Assembly: GCA_015143295.1 (NCBI GenBank)
Contig: CM026571.1
Location: 34,252,505-34,316,504, forward strand
Length of the DNA stretch: 64,000 nucleotides
Direction: 5' to 3'
Source of the DNA: Tetracentron sinense
Taxonomy: Eukaryota > Streptophyta > Magnoliopsida > Trochodendrales > Trochodendraceae
A program made the translations under genes and the position numbers. A model generated the notes under the pieces. That model ran no database searches, was not told the origin of the DNA, and worked only from the letters and a program-made list of their open reading frames with translations. Below, one piece after another: positions 46,034 through 58,509 of the stretch. Position 1 is the first letter of the stretch; the number at the start of each line of letters is the position of its first letter.

Positions 46034-46759
46034 CTTTTTCTTTCTTTCTTTGTAATGAGCAAACCCGACTCGGATGGGCCTTTGTATTTTTCTTTTTCTT
46101 TCTCTTGTAATCGTCTTGTCCATCTTTTGGACGCTTTATGAATTTAAATTTCTTTTTACACATCGTCTTTGCTTTATCCATTTCTTTATCCAAGTATGTT
46201 GAGCACGTGAGTGGACATAGAACATGAAAACATTATGTACTAGATCAGTAACTCTTCTAATCATTTTAAAAATGAATCAACTTTTATGTCTAAGGTTGTA
46301 GAGTATGGAAACAATACCAAATAACAGTAAATGAGCACAAAAACATACTATGTTAAAACATCAAGAATGTTATTTAGACAAATGAAATTTCAGAGGCTGA
46401 ATTTTAGGTTCTTCGTTACGGGGACACTTTGCTCAGATGACATTTCATTAGTGTAAGCCATCTATACCCCGTGGTGGGTACATTTGCTCAGATGATAATT
46501 CATTTGATTAAGTCATACGTGCCCCATGGTGAGTACCGTGCTTATATGATAAATCATTTGACATTTCATTTGAGATATTTCACTATACAATTCATTGATC
46601 ATTCATCAGACATTGCATTGGACATTTCATTTGATACGAACATTACTTAGGATGGAATGTCCGTCCTTGAGGATGATGTACTCATATGAATTATTTACAT
46701 GACCGTACACAACTCTTTTTATTGAAAAAATTATCTTAGATTCATTATATTCCAAGACT

Positions 46760-48026
46760 TTTGTATGATTTTTACCTTCTAGGTCTTTAAGATAGCATAC
46801 TACAAGGCTCTCGAGTTAATCCACTATATAAGGTCCTTCCCAAGTTGGTCCAAGCTTTCCACTATTGACCTCTTGCGAGCTCTAAAAGACCCATCGTAGA
46901 ACATAGTCGAGAGTTCTCTTTCATACCTTCCTATTGTAAGGCTTCTTGAGTTGTTGTTGGTAGCATTCCACTTGTATACTTGATTCTCGTCATTCTTCTA
47001 TTAAATCCAGATGAATAGCCATCAGCTCAGGCTGTTTGTCCTTTTCTTTCTCATCCATGCTAACCTGTCGTCGAGAATGAATCGTAGGCAAGCTGATTTT
47101 CGTGGGGATTACGGCTTCCATCTCGTAAGCCAAAGAAAATGGAGTTTCATTTGTGGGACTTCGGGGTGTAGTTTGATAACCTCATAGGACATTGTGCAGC
47201 TTAACTGTCCACTTTCCCTTGGACTCACCCAACCTTTTCTTCATTACACATAGCAAACTCTTGTTGGCTACCTCGGCAAGTCCATTCCCTTGAGGGTAAT
47301 AAGGAGACGAAAAGATACGCTTGATCTTGACTACTTTGCAATGACTTTACCTGTGAACTACTTCCTGTTGTTAGAAATGATGGATTGAGGGATGCCAAAC
47401 ATGCAAATGATATACTCCTAGAGGAATTTCTTCACTTCTTACTCACGGATCCTTGCAAGAGGGACGACCTCAATCCATTGAGTAAAATATTCAGTTGCCA
47501 CTAGGATAAAGATCATGTTACCAGAGGCTTTGGGCAATGGTCCCACAATGTCAAGCCCCCATCGTGCAAATGACCAAGGCAGAGAGACGGTATTGAGTTC
47601 TTAAGTTGGGGCATGGATCATCTTGGCATGACGTTGGCACTGGCTACATCTCAGCACGTACTTTTCGGCATCTACTTGCATGTAAGACTAGAAGTAGCCC
47701 TGCCCTAGAGCATGGTGAGCTGTCATCTTTCCTCCGGAATGAATTCCATAAATTCCTTCATGGAGTTCAACCAAGATCCTCTCGACGTCGAACAGATGTA
47801 CACACTTCAATAAAGGTCAACCAAATGATTTATTATAAAGCTCTCCGTGTATGAGGACGTATCGTGGTGCCTTGTACTTTATCCGTCGAGATTCTTTAGA
47901 GTCGATAGGGAGGATCTCATCCTTCAAATAAGCTATCAACCCCATCATCCAGTTTGATACCGTGCTGATGAGAAGGCTCTCCCATGTTGGCTGCAACTCG
48001 ATGGAAAGATGCTCTTTATACTCCAT
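46760..48026 (-). pseudogene. Integrase of Tat-like element
   Basis: The minus strand shows, across several frames, a zinc-finger remnant (CSQCQRHA), WSFARWGLDIVGP with the first aspartate, YFTQWIEVVPL, FGIPQSIIS where the second aspartate motif is altered (SNN instead of SDN), YPQGNGLAEV with the glutamate region, and WTVKLHNVLYA. Numerous frameshifts and stops make it inactive. Confidence 0.75.
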
Positions 48027-48035
48027 GAGGACTAT

Positions 48036-48563
48036 CTATGGTTCATTGGTCTGCAACATTGAAGTAATATAGGTCAATGCATCTGTATGCCTATTCTCAT
48101 CTCGTCTAATATGCTTGATTTCTATAAGGTCGAATACTTCACATAGATTATGGAGGAATGCAGCATAACGATGCATTCGGTCATCTCGACATTCATAGAC
48201 ACCATTCATCTGGTTCACGATGAGCTGAGAATCATAAAACACTCACAACTTTAGGACACCCAAATCATTTGCATCTTGGAGGCCAAGTACTAGTGCTTCA
48301 TACTCGGATTCATTATTTGAAGCAGAGAAATCTAACTTCACCACCATCTCTACTTTAATATTTTCTGGGCTAATGAGCACAGCACCGAGCCCTACCCCAC
48401 TCGCATTGGATGAATCATCCACATACAAGCACCAATTACTCCATACAGGCATCGCATCCTCCTCATTACCCTTGCCTTCTACTTCATCTGGGAGCTCGTG
48501 ATGATCTTGATCTACTTCTAGCCCAGCATCATCCACAGAAAAGTCAGATAAGAAACTTGTCAT
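48036..48563 (-). pseudogene. RNase H of Tat-like element
   Basis: NWCLYVDDSSNASGVGLGAV begins the domain with its first catalytic aspartate (YVD). NESEYEALVLGL follows with the glutamate, then YDSQLIVNQMNG with another aspartate and DENRHTDALT near the C-terminus. A stop separates the two halves near 48240. Confidence 0.8.
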
Positions 48564-48773
48564 GGCTTCCCCTTTTTAGATATCCGTACTCGATATTGGA
48601 TATCGAACTCACTTAATACAATAGCCCGCTTTGACATTCGTCCCACCAACTCAGGTTTTCCCAACACAATTTTGGGTAGATACATCGTGATGACAATGAT
48701 AGAGTGTGCCTGGAAAAAAGGATGTAATTTTTCAGTAGAAAACACCAGGGTAAGACATACCTTCTCGAGCTTG

Positions 48774-50027
48774 CTATAGTGAGACTCCGCCTTGAGAAAG
48801 GTTTGCTGGTGAAGTATATTGGCTTTTCCATGCCATCAACATGGAACCAATTGCCTGCTTCGAGGAGGAGAGGTAGAGATAGAGCACTTCACTAGGATTA
48901 GGTATAGACAGAATAGGGGTAGAGCCCAAATACTCCTTTAGGGCAGCAAAAGCTTGAGAGCAATCATTTGTCCATCGGAAGATAGAATCTTTGTGCAACA
49001 ACTTGAAGAGTGGCTTGCATCGATCAAAAGATTTCGAAATAAACCTGTTGAGGGCAGCAATCCGTCCTGTCAAATTTTAAATTTCCTTTCTCATCCTTGG
49101 CTCGGGCATGTCAAGGAGAGCACATATTTGAGCTGGATTAGCCTCAATCCCTTGTTGGCTAACCAAGTAGCCCGAGAATTTGCCCCAGGTGACACTGAAT
49201 ATGAACTTCTCCGGATTCAACTTCAGATTGAAACCTCGAAGGGTAAAAAATGGCTCAACCAGATCAGCAGCATGAGCCTTCCGTGTTGGACTCTTCACCA
49301 CGATGTCATTAATATATACTTCCACCGTCTTGCCAAACAATGGTCCGAACATTGTTGTCATCAATCGTTGGTATGTGGCACCAGCATTCTTGAGACCAAA
49401 AGGCATCACTTGATAGCAAAACAACCCACGTTCTATAATGAAGGCAGTCTTCTCTTAATCTTCGTCTGCAAGGAGAATCTGGTTGTACCCCGAATACCCG
49501 AGTATGAAGGATAACATCTCGTGACCAATAGTAGCATTGATAAGTCTATCAATCTTAGGCAAAAGAAAAGAGTCTTTTGGACATGCTTTATTAAGATTGG
49601 TAATATATATATAGACTCTAACCTTTCCACTCTTCTTAGGGACTGCTACAAGATTTTTTATCCACTCCGGGTATTGGAATTCATGAATGAACCCGTTGTG
49701 GATGAGCTTGTCAATTTCTTCGTTGACAGCATCGTGGTAAGTAGGAGCAAGTCTTCATGGCTTTTGCTTGATAGGGCAGATAGTGGGATTAACATTCAAG
49801 TGATGACAAATGACTTCCGATCTGATCCATGTCATGTCTTTGTGCGACCAAGCAAAGATGTCAAGATTCTTCTTTAAAAAGCACAACAGCTCAGCCTCTT
49901 CTTCTGTCGTCAAGCTCGTCCATATCAGCAGCACTCGTGGCTCTTCATCTGTCCCCAAGTTTATAGCTTTCGTGGGTTCAACAGATGACCTTTCAACTAC
50001 TTCAGCCACGTCTTCTTCTTTGACCAC
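48774..50027 (-). pseudogene. Reverse transcriptase of Tat-like element
   Basis: The N-terminal lead-in (FAWSHKDM) is at 49755-50027. The core follows with QVMPFGLKNAGATYQRLM and the catalytic box YIND at about 49303-49316, where the first aspartate of the usual YxDD is asparagine. The connection domain is at 48774-49073 (FRWTNDCSQAFAALK). Stops break the chain near 49430-49755. Inactive both by frame breaks and by the lost catalytic residue. Confidence 0.85.
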
Positions 50028-50260
50028 CCCGCACTGTAATTGTTATTTCGAAGTTCCCGGAATGGTGAACTGACACTTTTGGGAGGCTAGTGATCTCCCC
50101 TGATCTCCATCGGCCCGTCCTGAGTGGGGAACTTCAGAATTTGATAATAAGATGAGGGGAAAATTCTCATCTCATGCATCCACCAGCGGCCAAGAATGGC
50201 GTTGTAAGGGGACAGAGCATCAAGGACGACGAACCGTGTCTGTATGACGATGGGCCCAGC

Positions 50261-50617
50261 CTAGACAGGTAGGATGACTTCTCCAAGGGGTTGTATTGAG
50301 CTTCCATCAAACCCAACTAATGGAGTCTGTGATGAGATCAATAAGGATTGGTCTAACTTCATTTGAGTGAAGGCCGGAAGATATAGAATGTCAACTGAAC
50401 TCCCTGAATCGACGAGCACTCTCTTGATGTCGTAGTCACCTTTCCTCATTTTGAGAACGAGAGCATCATAATGAGGCCGAACCACGGTTGCTATGTCATG
50501 GTCGACGAAAGTGAGAGCTTGCTCGATGCCCCTTGATGCTGGCTGTACTTGACATACCTTAGCCATATGAGACAACTTCCTAATCTTTGCATGGAAGTCC
50601 TGCACCAAATCCGCCAC
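50261..50617 (-). pseudogene. Aspartic protease of Tat-like element
   Basis: VLVDSGSSVDILY carries the active-site aspartate, with DSG in place of the more usual DTG (both occur in aspartic proteases). This is followed by a flap-like VGFDGSSIQPLG. It sits between gag and reverse transcriptase as expected. Confidence 0.8.
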
Positions 50618-51178
50618 TAGAGAACAGGCATGATGAATGACATTGATCTTGCTGGTTGGTGCTCCTCCTCCTCATTCTCTTCTTTGATTTGAATTTGGAT
50701 TCACGGGCCCCTCCATATAAGGAAGGTTTAAGGGAACTTGACTTTGTGCCTGCCCCACGGCTACATCAGGGACCACGTACTCCCTTAGGTAGCCTTCTCA
50801 AACAAGTTACTCCAAGTACTCCCTCAAAATCCTGCATCGATTGGTCAGATGACCATGACACTTATGGTAATGGCAGTACTCTTGAGCTCGGGGTCCTTCA
50901 GTAATGTCAGTGACGACTTGGGTTGGCCACTCAAAGTAAGACTCATTCACCATGGTCTACATTATCGTCATCAGGTTGACTAAAAAATGGACTTGGTCAA
51001 GCCGATTTTGATATGGACGCCTCTCCCTTGCCTGATTGCCCCGCTCCCTGGGACCTTGAATTGATCTGGACTGATTTTAGTTGGGTTGATAGGGACGCCT
51101 GTTCGGCTGTCTTTGCTGCTGTTGATTCTGATTTGACTGAATGGTTTGCCGATCCGGCTGATGCTGCTACTGCTGGTT

Positions 51179-52780
51179 CTAATCCGCTTCATAGGGGCGC
51201 CGATCCAGCTGATCCCATTGACTCACATAAATAATACTCTCCCTTGGCTTACATTGTGGTGAACCTTCATCATCAGAAGAGTCATAACTTGGTCTCTTCT
51301 CCTTCCTCGAGGTGGATGCTTCGTCCACCCCCTCCACGGCTTCCACTCCTTCTCCTCTCAGCTTAGGTGGTGCTATGACCGTGGTGTCATCCTCAAACCT
51401 CCCAAATTTAGCTGCATAGATTAGCATATCATCAAATTTGGTGGGACTGTCGAGAGCGAGAGATTTGTACATCTTGGAGTTCTTTTGCAACAGATTCTTG
51501 AATGCAGCGATGCTGCTACTGTTCTCGACTTTGTCAATGTTCGAGACTTCGTCACTAAACTTCTGAATGAAGTCTCTGAGGGATTTCGAGGGCTTCATTC
51601 TCAGGGCGAAGAGTGAATCTGCACCCGCCTTCTTCTTCTTCTTGTTCACAATATATTGATCAATAAATGCTAACCTTAGTCTTGCCATATTCCTAATGAT
51701 CCAGAAGGTAGGTTACGGAACCATCTTGCAGCTGTTCCTGTCAGACTATTCGGGAAAGCCTTACAGAGGAGGTTATCAGGATTATGGAGAACCATGACAT
51801 GTTTGAAGTTGAACAAATTATCAACTGGATCCGTCCTTCCGTCAAACATGATGAAGTTTGGCGTCATAAACTTTGAGGGGGTGTACGACTGGTTGATCTG
51901 ATCAGAGAACAAAGAGATTCCAACATCCAACTTTGCTTGCCTAGTAAGCTGGTCCAAAGTACTTCCGCCCGTGCCCCCGATATGGGCACTAATCATTGCC
52001 TCCACGTCCTTGGGGTCCATGCCCCTTAGTTCTCGTAATGCGTTTGCGCGTGCGGCTTCCGATCATCACGAGCCCGTGGCTCCTCACGGGGTATTGGAGG
52101 TCCCGTGGATTATCATGAGCATATGACTCTCGTAGCTTGACACGAGTATAGGGATTCCGTAGGTCAACACGAACATACTTAAGCTCTCGCGGTTTAGCAC
52201 AAGCATACTGAAAAGGAGGAGAGTGAGGTCTAAATGCATCACGGGGAGGAGAGAGAAGCACGAACCTTCTATCAAGGTTGCTATACAATAGTGGGGATGC
52301 TTGCAGTGCCCCTGGGCCTCTTGGAGGGGACGGGAAGAGAAGCTACTGTCGCACATCCGGCCTAGGTGAGGGTTCTCTTTGGACATCACGGCATGGAGAC
52401 TCTAGCCACCTGGTTCCACCTTGTGGATTATCTCGGTTAGATGGCTATAAAGCCGGGTACTGAGGAGAGTAGGCACTAGTTCTCGGATCCAAGAGGAGTT
52501 CAAGCTGGGACTTGAAGATGTCATTTTTGTAAGCATCCAACCTTTCTTGAAACGTCTGCTGGTTTCTTATTAGTTGGTTCAGTGTCGACTGCTGTTGCTG
52601 CAACAGTGCGATGATTTGGTTGGCCTGAGACATGTCTCCTTCAGGAGAAGATTGCCTAGATGCATTTCGTAATGCATTCCTCTCGTCAAGAGCTTGCCTT
52701 GACGTTTGCCCAACTTCTGATATAGTTGGTCTAGTCACGTCTTTGGCAAGGGGAACTTGAATTCTGTCTACCATGATCAA
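51179..52780 (-). pseudogene. Gag of Tat-like element
   Basis: The N-terminal part at 52445-52780 is glutamine-rich (LLQQQQSTLNQLIRNQQTF). After broken frames, the capsid-like domain is at 51676-52020 (FDGRTDPVDNLFNFK, GTAARWFRNLP) and continues at 51179-51688 (SLRDFIQKFSDEV). A lysine run (NKKKKKAG) and an acidic DSSDDEGS segment follow. No intact zinc knuckle was identified. Frameshifts near 51690 and stops between 52020 and 52445 disable it. Confidence 0.8.
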
Positions 52781-52820
52781 TCAAATGTATGAAAGGTGGT
52801 GGGATCGTTTATGAGTTTCC

Positions 52821-52834
52821 CACAGATGGCGCCA
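52821..52834 (-). other. Primer binding site of Tat-like element
   Basis: The minus strand reads TGGCGCCATCTGTG just inside the 5' LTR, a form seen in Tat-lineage elements. I have not assigned the tRNA. Confidence 0.7.
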
Positions 52835-52839
52835 ATTTT

Positions 52840-53673
52840 TGTGATGGGTTTTCTTGGATGGTCTACGTGTCACTTGCTCTTTGAATTTAGGTTGACTGGT
52901 AGAAGGATGAAGGTAAGTTCACAGCTCATCTTTATTGATGCAGGTAGGGGCTCCTCCTATAAAAGTCCTCCGATGATCAAGTCAGTATGTGTAGAAGATG
53001 AAGTGTAGAGAAATTTTGAGAGAGAGAGTGTGTTAAGGACTTTGAGCTTTTCAAATGTGATTTTCTCAGTGATAAGATGTTCAAATAGTCGAGATTTAGT
53101 AGTCCTTACCTTATGGGGGGTCTAGGGTATTTATAGGCTTGAGTTCAGATGTGCCTTCATGCTTATCTACGCCCATGAATGACCATGCAACTTACTTTTA
53201 TGATCATTACCAAATATGTCAGACAAATCTTCATGTACACATGTCACACGTGTGAGCCAATTATTTCTAAGGTCGGTCTTGGGTCGAAAGTATTCTGAGA
53301 TGACCAGCATTAAATGCTAAGACAATTCTTCTCACCTAATATCAGAGTAAATAGATCACCTCCTGATTATTTCATTCTACAAGGCTGTTCCATCCTCAAG
53401 GTGAGTATTGACTCATCCTTATCATAACCACGATGTCTGAAATCGTCCTAATAACGACGACATCTAAAACCGTCCTTTTGACGACAATATCTGAAATTGT
53501 CTTTCAGACGACGACATCTGAAATCGTCCTTCAGACGACGATATCTGAAATTATCTTGGGGAGCACAAGCTTATACCATAAATGAAGTACGGAAACCTCA
53601 TTCATCCTTTACGAGGACGAGGAATCTACTCGTCCTTGCAACACTTGCTCATTTATAAATTTTATCCATTAAA
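52840..53673 (-). repeat. 5' LTR of Tat-like element
   Basis: Partner of 40066-40924. Minus-strand TATA CCTATAAATAC near 53127-53137. 27-bp repeats at about 53430-53555. Its outer edge lies about 460 bases upstream of the ABC1 kinase start codon. Confidence 0.8.
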
Positions 53674-53678
53674 ATTGT

Positions 53679-54132
53679 GAAAAGAGAAAAAAAAATGGAA
53701 ATAATTTTGTCCTTTCCTAAAAGAGGGCCTTGTTTATATGATATAGAAATGCATTTTCTTTTGTTTATTTTTGCAAGTTTTAAATAGTCGCATGTGTATG
53801 TCATCACATCCTTAGGTAATATGAAAAGATTATTGTGGACATTAAAAACATTTTTTTTCAGCGTACAATACTCTTTAGCAAGTTTATTGTTTTAAAAACA
53901 ATTATATATTTTTTAGAAGTAGTTAAAACATTTCATGTCCACAAAAACATTTGGAAGAAATCAATTTCAATTGGTCGGTATAAGAACAAGAAGATATATG
54001 CTTCAATATGAATCTGTGGCGTACAATTCCCTTGTAGTTCTACTCACTCGTGATCTTCAATCTATTTGGTTTGATTTTGGATTCGTTTTGTTTTGTTTCG
54101 TCCCGCAGGTCTAGCCTCAGTAGGAAATAGGA
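53679..54132 (+). other. Upstream region of the ABC1 kinase gene
   Basis: AT-rich host sequence between the Tat-like LTR and the kinase ATG. A TTTCGTCCCGCAG ending near 54109 looks like a splice acceptor, so a 5'-untranslated intron is possible. An in-frame TAG 12 bases upstream supports the chosen ATG. No firm TATA box was found. Confidence 0.5.
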
Positions 54133-56601
54133 ATGGAGCTTGTTTCCGAGGCTTGTCTTCTAAATTCATCAAATATTGTAGTCACAAGGACAGGTAAGTA
54201 TCGAAGGAAGCTTAGGGGTGGTGGTAGTAGTGGGGCATTTCAGAGAAGTGGGCGAATCTCCAATTTGGTGGCGCAAATTAATAGCAACGATGCAAGGGGC
54301 ATATCAAGCAGCGCCATGGAGCAGCTTGATTTCGAACGCGGTGTTTGTGTTCCCTTTCGCAAGTACAGTCCCGAGACAGTACGCCTAACCTAAGACAAAG
54401 CTCTTTTAGAATTGTTTGGTTTTCTAATTCCTATAATTCCCGATTTGTTCTTTGATTATCATATAACTAATATTATTAGGTGAGGAAGAAGGTTTTGGAA
54501 TCTAGAGGGGCAATTCTATCTCTTGTAGGTCGGGGCGTGGAGATTGTGTGGAGCTTGGGTTTCTACTGGTCTACCCTCATGTATGATTGCTTTGTCGGGC
54601 GGGATGAAGAAGTCGTTCCTTTTCGTGCTCGTCAGCTCCGGAATCTCTTGTGTGATTTAGGGCCTTCCTTCATCAAGGCCGGACAGGTAATTATTTCTTC
54701 TTCTTCTTCTATCTATTAGTAATTATATATATTTTGCTAACCAGGCCAAATGTCATCATACATATACATATACATATTCCCTTATCAGGTTCTGGCCAAC
54801 AGACCCGACATTATTAGGGAAGATTATATGAATGAACTCTGCATTCTTCAAGATGATGTTCCCCCTTTCCCTAATCAGGTATCAAAAAAAAAAAAAAAAA
54901 ACACCAAATAGTTGCTCTCTTCCATTATCATTTTCTATTGCAACCAATCATTTTCATTGCTTTCACAATTGTCTAGGTTGCCTTCACCATTGTCGAAGAG
55001 GAATTGGGCCTACCCCTCGAAGCTGTTTTCAGCAAAATTTCATCCCAGACGATAGCAGCTGCAAGTTTGGGTCAAGTTTACCGTGCCACTCTACGCGACT
55101 CTGGGGAGGATGTTGCCATTAAGGTTGTATGAGATTTCTCCATTTGTTGTAACTTGGCTGTTGTCAGCTTCAAGTTTGTTTTAATCAAGGACTTGGGGTC
55201 CTGATTGCCACTGCCCATCTCAAAACACCATCCTTCCCTACCAAGTCCATCTCTTCAATGCCTCCTTGTTTAGTTCCCATTCTGGTTTTGCCCTAGAAGC
55301 AAAGATATAAGTTTCATTTGGCGTACAAGGATCTCGAGAGTTCTTTCTTGTAGTTGCTCCCTTCTGCTGAGGCATGCCTTTTGACTTTCAGCACGGAGTT
55401 TTAATTTTGTCGCCCCTTGTATCGGGCATCGGTGTTATGCTATCACGAGCCAATTACTCATGGTCTGGCATTTGCTTTGTTTCCACGTGCAATGTATTTA
55501 CTTTTTATATTTATTTTTCGGAGGACCACTTAGCTATGACCTGGTTAGGTGTGATGATAATGACTTTCTGAGAATTCATGTATTTTTTTTCCCCATTTTT
55601 TCTATCATTATATTGTGCAAACTACTGTCTCTACTCATTTACATGTAAGCTCATATAGTTTTTATAGGAACCATATGCGATTTGTGAGCTTCAAATGAAT
55701 TACTTACAAAAAAGTTGAATATATTCTGATATGGATAAAATCTTTTCATCTACTTATAGGTGCAAAGGCCTGAGATAGAACCTATAATCTATCGGGATCT
55801 TTTCCTTTTTCGCACTCTTGCTTCATTCTTGAACGGTATAAGTCTGCAGAAACTGGGATGCAATGCCGAGCTTATTGTTGATGAATTTGGTGAAAAGCTT
55901 CTAGAGGAGCTTGATTACACTTTGGTACCTTTGGAAACTTCCCTGTATTTTGGAGTAAAAATCTGTATAATATGCTTCTTAAGGAAACATTTATTTATAA
56001 GCTTTGCATTTGGGCATTTTAACCTGCATGATTGTGATGCTTTTCTTAATTTGTAACCTCAATTTCAACCAAGACAGATGTTATAACAAATTTTTATATT
56101 TGTTCTTCTATCGTATTTCACTTCTTAGACATTATTGTTTTGTTATTCAGGAGGCTCGAAATATTGAAGATTTTCTGGAGAACTTCAAAAATGATCCTAC
56201 TGTCAAGATTCCCCAGGTTTATAAACAGCTTTCAGGTTCACGTGTTTTAGTAATGGAATGGATTGATGGCATTCGGTGCACTAACCCACAGGTTAGATAT
56301 GATGATAGATGATGCAATGCATCGTTTTGGTATATTATATCTTTTTTAACTCAATAACATGAGATATTTGTCTTTATATATTGAACTCCAATAGTTCCTC
56401 TCCTCTTCTCATGTAACTCAGGCTATTAAAGAAGCAGGCATAGATGTGAATGGATTTTTAACAGTTGGAGTGAGTGCTGCTTTGCGGCAGTTGCTAGAAT
56501 TTGGGTTGTTTCATGGAGATCCACATCCTGGAAATATCTTTGCTATGCGTGATGGACGTATTGCATATGTCGACTTTGGGAATGTTGCTGTGCTCAGTCA
56601 G
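54133..56601 (+). CDS. ABC1K-family atypical kinase, chloroplast type (partial)
   Basis: Member of the ABC1/UbiB atypical kinases, which in plants act in plastoglobules or mitochondria on prenyl-quinone metabolism. Seven exons, all separated by phase-0 introns, at 54133-54378, 54480-54686, 54789-54878, 54977-55123, 55760-55924, 56151-56291 and 56422-56601, total 392 codons. Residues 1-80 look like a transit peptide. Visible motifs are KxGQ (SFIKAGQ, end of exon 2), the alanine-rich AAAS loop (about 208-211), catalytic lysine VAIK (230), EELDYTLE (about 280-286), HGDPHPGN (363-370) and DFG (383-385). All are intact. The C-terminal exons are missing from 56602-64000 and may lie beyond a LINE-filled intron. 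It is closest, from memory, to Arabidopsis ABC1K1/PGR6; ABC1K5 is an alternative. Confidence 0.9.
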
Positions 56602-56639
56602 GTAACATATGTACTTTTTTTGCATTATCAGTAAACATA

Positions 56640-57620
56640 GATTCCATTAATGACCAATAATAATACATATACAAGTATACAACAAGAGTTCACAAGGAAG
56701 TAAAATAAAAATAACGAAAGCAAACTAGATATCCAAAGTAGAAGTTCATGCTAAGAGCAACCCAAGAAATTATTCTTTAGCTATACTGAATTATTGATAG
56801 CTATAAAGGTATCCTCTACATCCAAAATCTCTTTATGGGACAAACATCAAAACAAGATTAGTTGCCAGATACCTCTACAAAGAAGAGAGTGGGAGGTGAG
56901 AGATTGTTAAAACTCTCAAGTTTCTCTCCTTCCAAATGCCCCAAGCTACGGCGCCCGACAAAAATGTCCAAATCACCCTACTCAGGGTGTCCAAACGCAC
57001 TGAGGAGCAACATGATAAGAAGTCTTGGAAGGAAGAGAGAAAGACCCAGTGAACCGCAAGGCGAGAAAGAAAGAATCCCGAAATCCTAGTTGCAAAAGGA
57101 TAGTGCAATAACAAGTGGTCTACCGATTCCTCCGCTTGGAGGCATATAAAACAATGTTTTTCCATCCTCCACACTCTTTTTCAAATGATCGATTGTGAGA
57201 TGGTAAGGCATTTAGACGACTCAATAACCTAAGCATGGCCTCAAATTCCCAATCGTTCAACCCTCTCCTAAACATCGGACACCACACTCTCTCTCCCACT
57301 ACTCTATTTATGTAGTCCGCAATCCTAGCTGAACAATTCGTAGCTAACAAAAAGAGGTTCCTGAAATCATCTTTTAACCGAGATTGGCCAAACTAGAGGT
57401 CCTCCCAAAATATAATCTCCTCACCCCTCCCCATTGAGAACCTAATTTCTCTCAAAAAACTGAAGACCATCAGATGATTACTTTCAACAACCCTACTCCA
57501 TACGAACCTTTCACCTCTCTCGCCTCCCAACAGGACTTCAAACCATACTTAGCGACAATCACTTTCCTCCAAAGGCTTTTCCGTTCTATGCCAAACCTCT
57601 AGAGTGGTGGTGGTGGTGAA
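56640..57620 (-). pseudogene. LINE fragment: reverse transcriptase C-terminus and zinc finger
   Basis: The minus strand reads WRKVIVAKYG, IIFWEDLWFG, LLATNCSARIADYINR, NDWEFEAMLRLL and then CFICLQAEESVDHLLLHY, the zf-RVT region typical of the 3' end of plant L1-type LINE ORF2, followed by AWGIWKERN. At least two frames are used. It is truncated on the 5' side (plus-strand right end near 57620) and lies in antisense just after kinase exon 7. Confidence 0.8.
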
Positions 57621-58360
57621 CAAGAGTCGTTGACGGAGGCGGAGCACTTCGTGTTTTATACTTTGGCTTTCTATTTCTAAAAACAGAGGTAACAAAATGT
57701 TTTTGTTACCTTGATTTTAAAAAATAATGGTATTAGATTTTAAAAACAAAAACATGCTTACCAAACATGTTTTATGCAAAAATTTCTAAATTTTTAAAAA
57801 TAAAAAATAGAAAATAAAAGTGCAACCAAATGGGGCCTTGGTGTCTCTGAATTTGGATAATGTACAAGTAGTTGCCCTGTGCTACATAAATTTTGGTATT
57901 GAAGTGTAAGGTTTTTGATGTTTGGGGCCTTTGTGATCATTACATAAAGTGGTGGATTTTATTGTGGTTGTCTGACTGATAGAAAACAAGATAATTACTT
58001 CAACAAAATGTTGAAAAAATGGATAATCGTGCTCAGGTTACTCATATTAATATTCGGTTTAATAGAGTTTGGAGGTTCGAAAATCATTAGGGAGCTGAAA
58101 GTCATCTTATAGTCGAGAACCGAGATAAAACCCTAATACAGATGGTATTGGACACACCTTGAATGTAGATGAGAGTGTTGTGGGTACTACCGGAAGACCA
58201 ATGTTCTAAATGTTGATATCGCAGGACATGTCGCTTTGGTGGGATAAAGATATATTGGGGATATGTTGCAAGATATATTGTTTATTAGGCATTTTTGGAA
58301 AATGAAAAAAAATGTGGCAAAATATGGAATTTTGCAGTGAAACTTCAGAAATGTTCAGTG
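57621..58360. other. Intergenic or intronic, mostly unrecognised
   Basis: No coding region. An AT-rich stretch ending CCAAATGGGGCCTT (near 57823-57837) looks like one end of a hAT-type MITE, without a proven partner. The rest is unrecognised. Confidence 0.4.
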
Positions 58361-58365
58361 TAGTC

Positions 58366-58500
58366 AAGGTATCGCCTAGGCCTTTTTGGGCCTCAACTGC
58401 CTAGGCTCCCCTCTAGGCGACGCCTAGGCATCTAGGCGCTAGGCGCTAGGCGGTCGCCTAGGCGACGCCTAGGCATCTAGGTGCGAGGCGCTAGGCGGTC
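58366..58500. repeat. GC-rich CGCCTAGGCG repeat cluster
   Basis: Repeated, partly palindromic units GCGACGCCTAGGCATCTAGG and GCGCTAGGCGGTCG, in a sharply GC-rich island within AT-rich DNA. Confidence 0.85.
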
Positions 58501-58509
58501 CATACCGAA

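Larger units (their letters stand above)
40066..53673 (-). mobile_element. Old Tat-like Ty3/gypsy element with antisense extra gene
   Basis: A 13.6-kb element on the minus strand. Probable target duplication ATTGT (40061-40065 and 53674-53678). The order on the minus strand is 5' LTR, primer site, gag, protease, reverse transcriptase, RNase H, integrase, an oppositely oriented extra gene, polypurine tract and 3' LTR. This is the layout known for Tat-lineage elements. All frames carry stops or shifts, and the LTRs differ at roughly one base in ten by eye, so it is old and inactive. A Tekay-type solo LTR is nested at 43740-45839. Confidence 0.85.
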
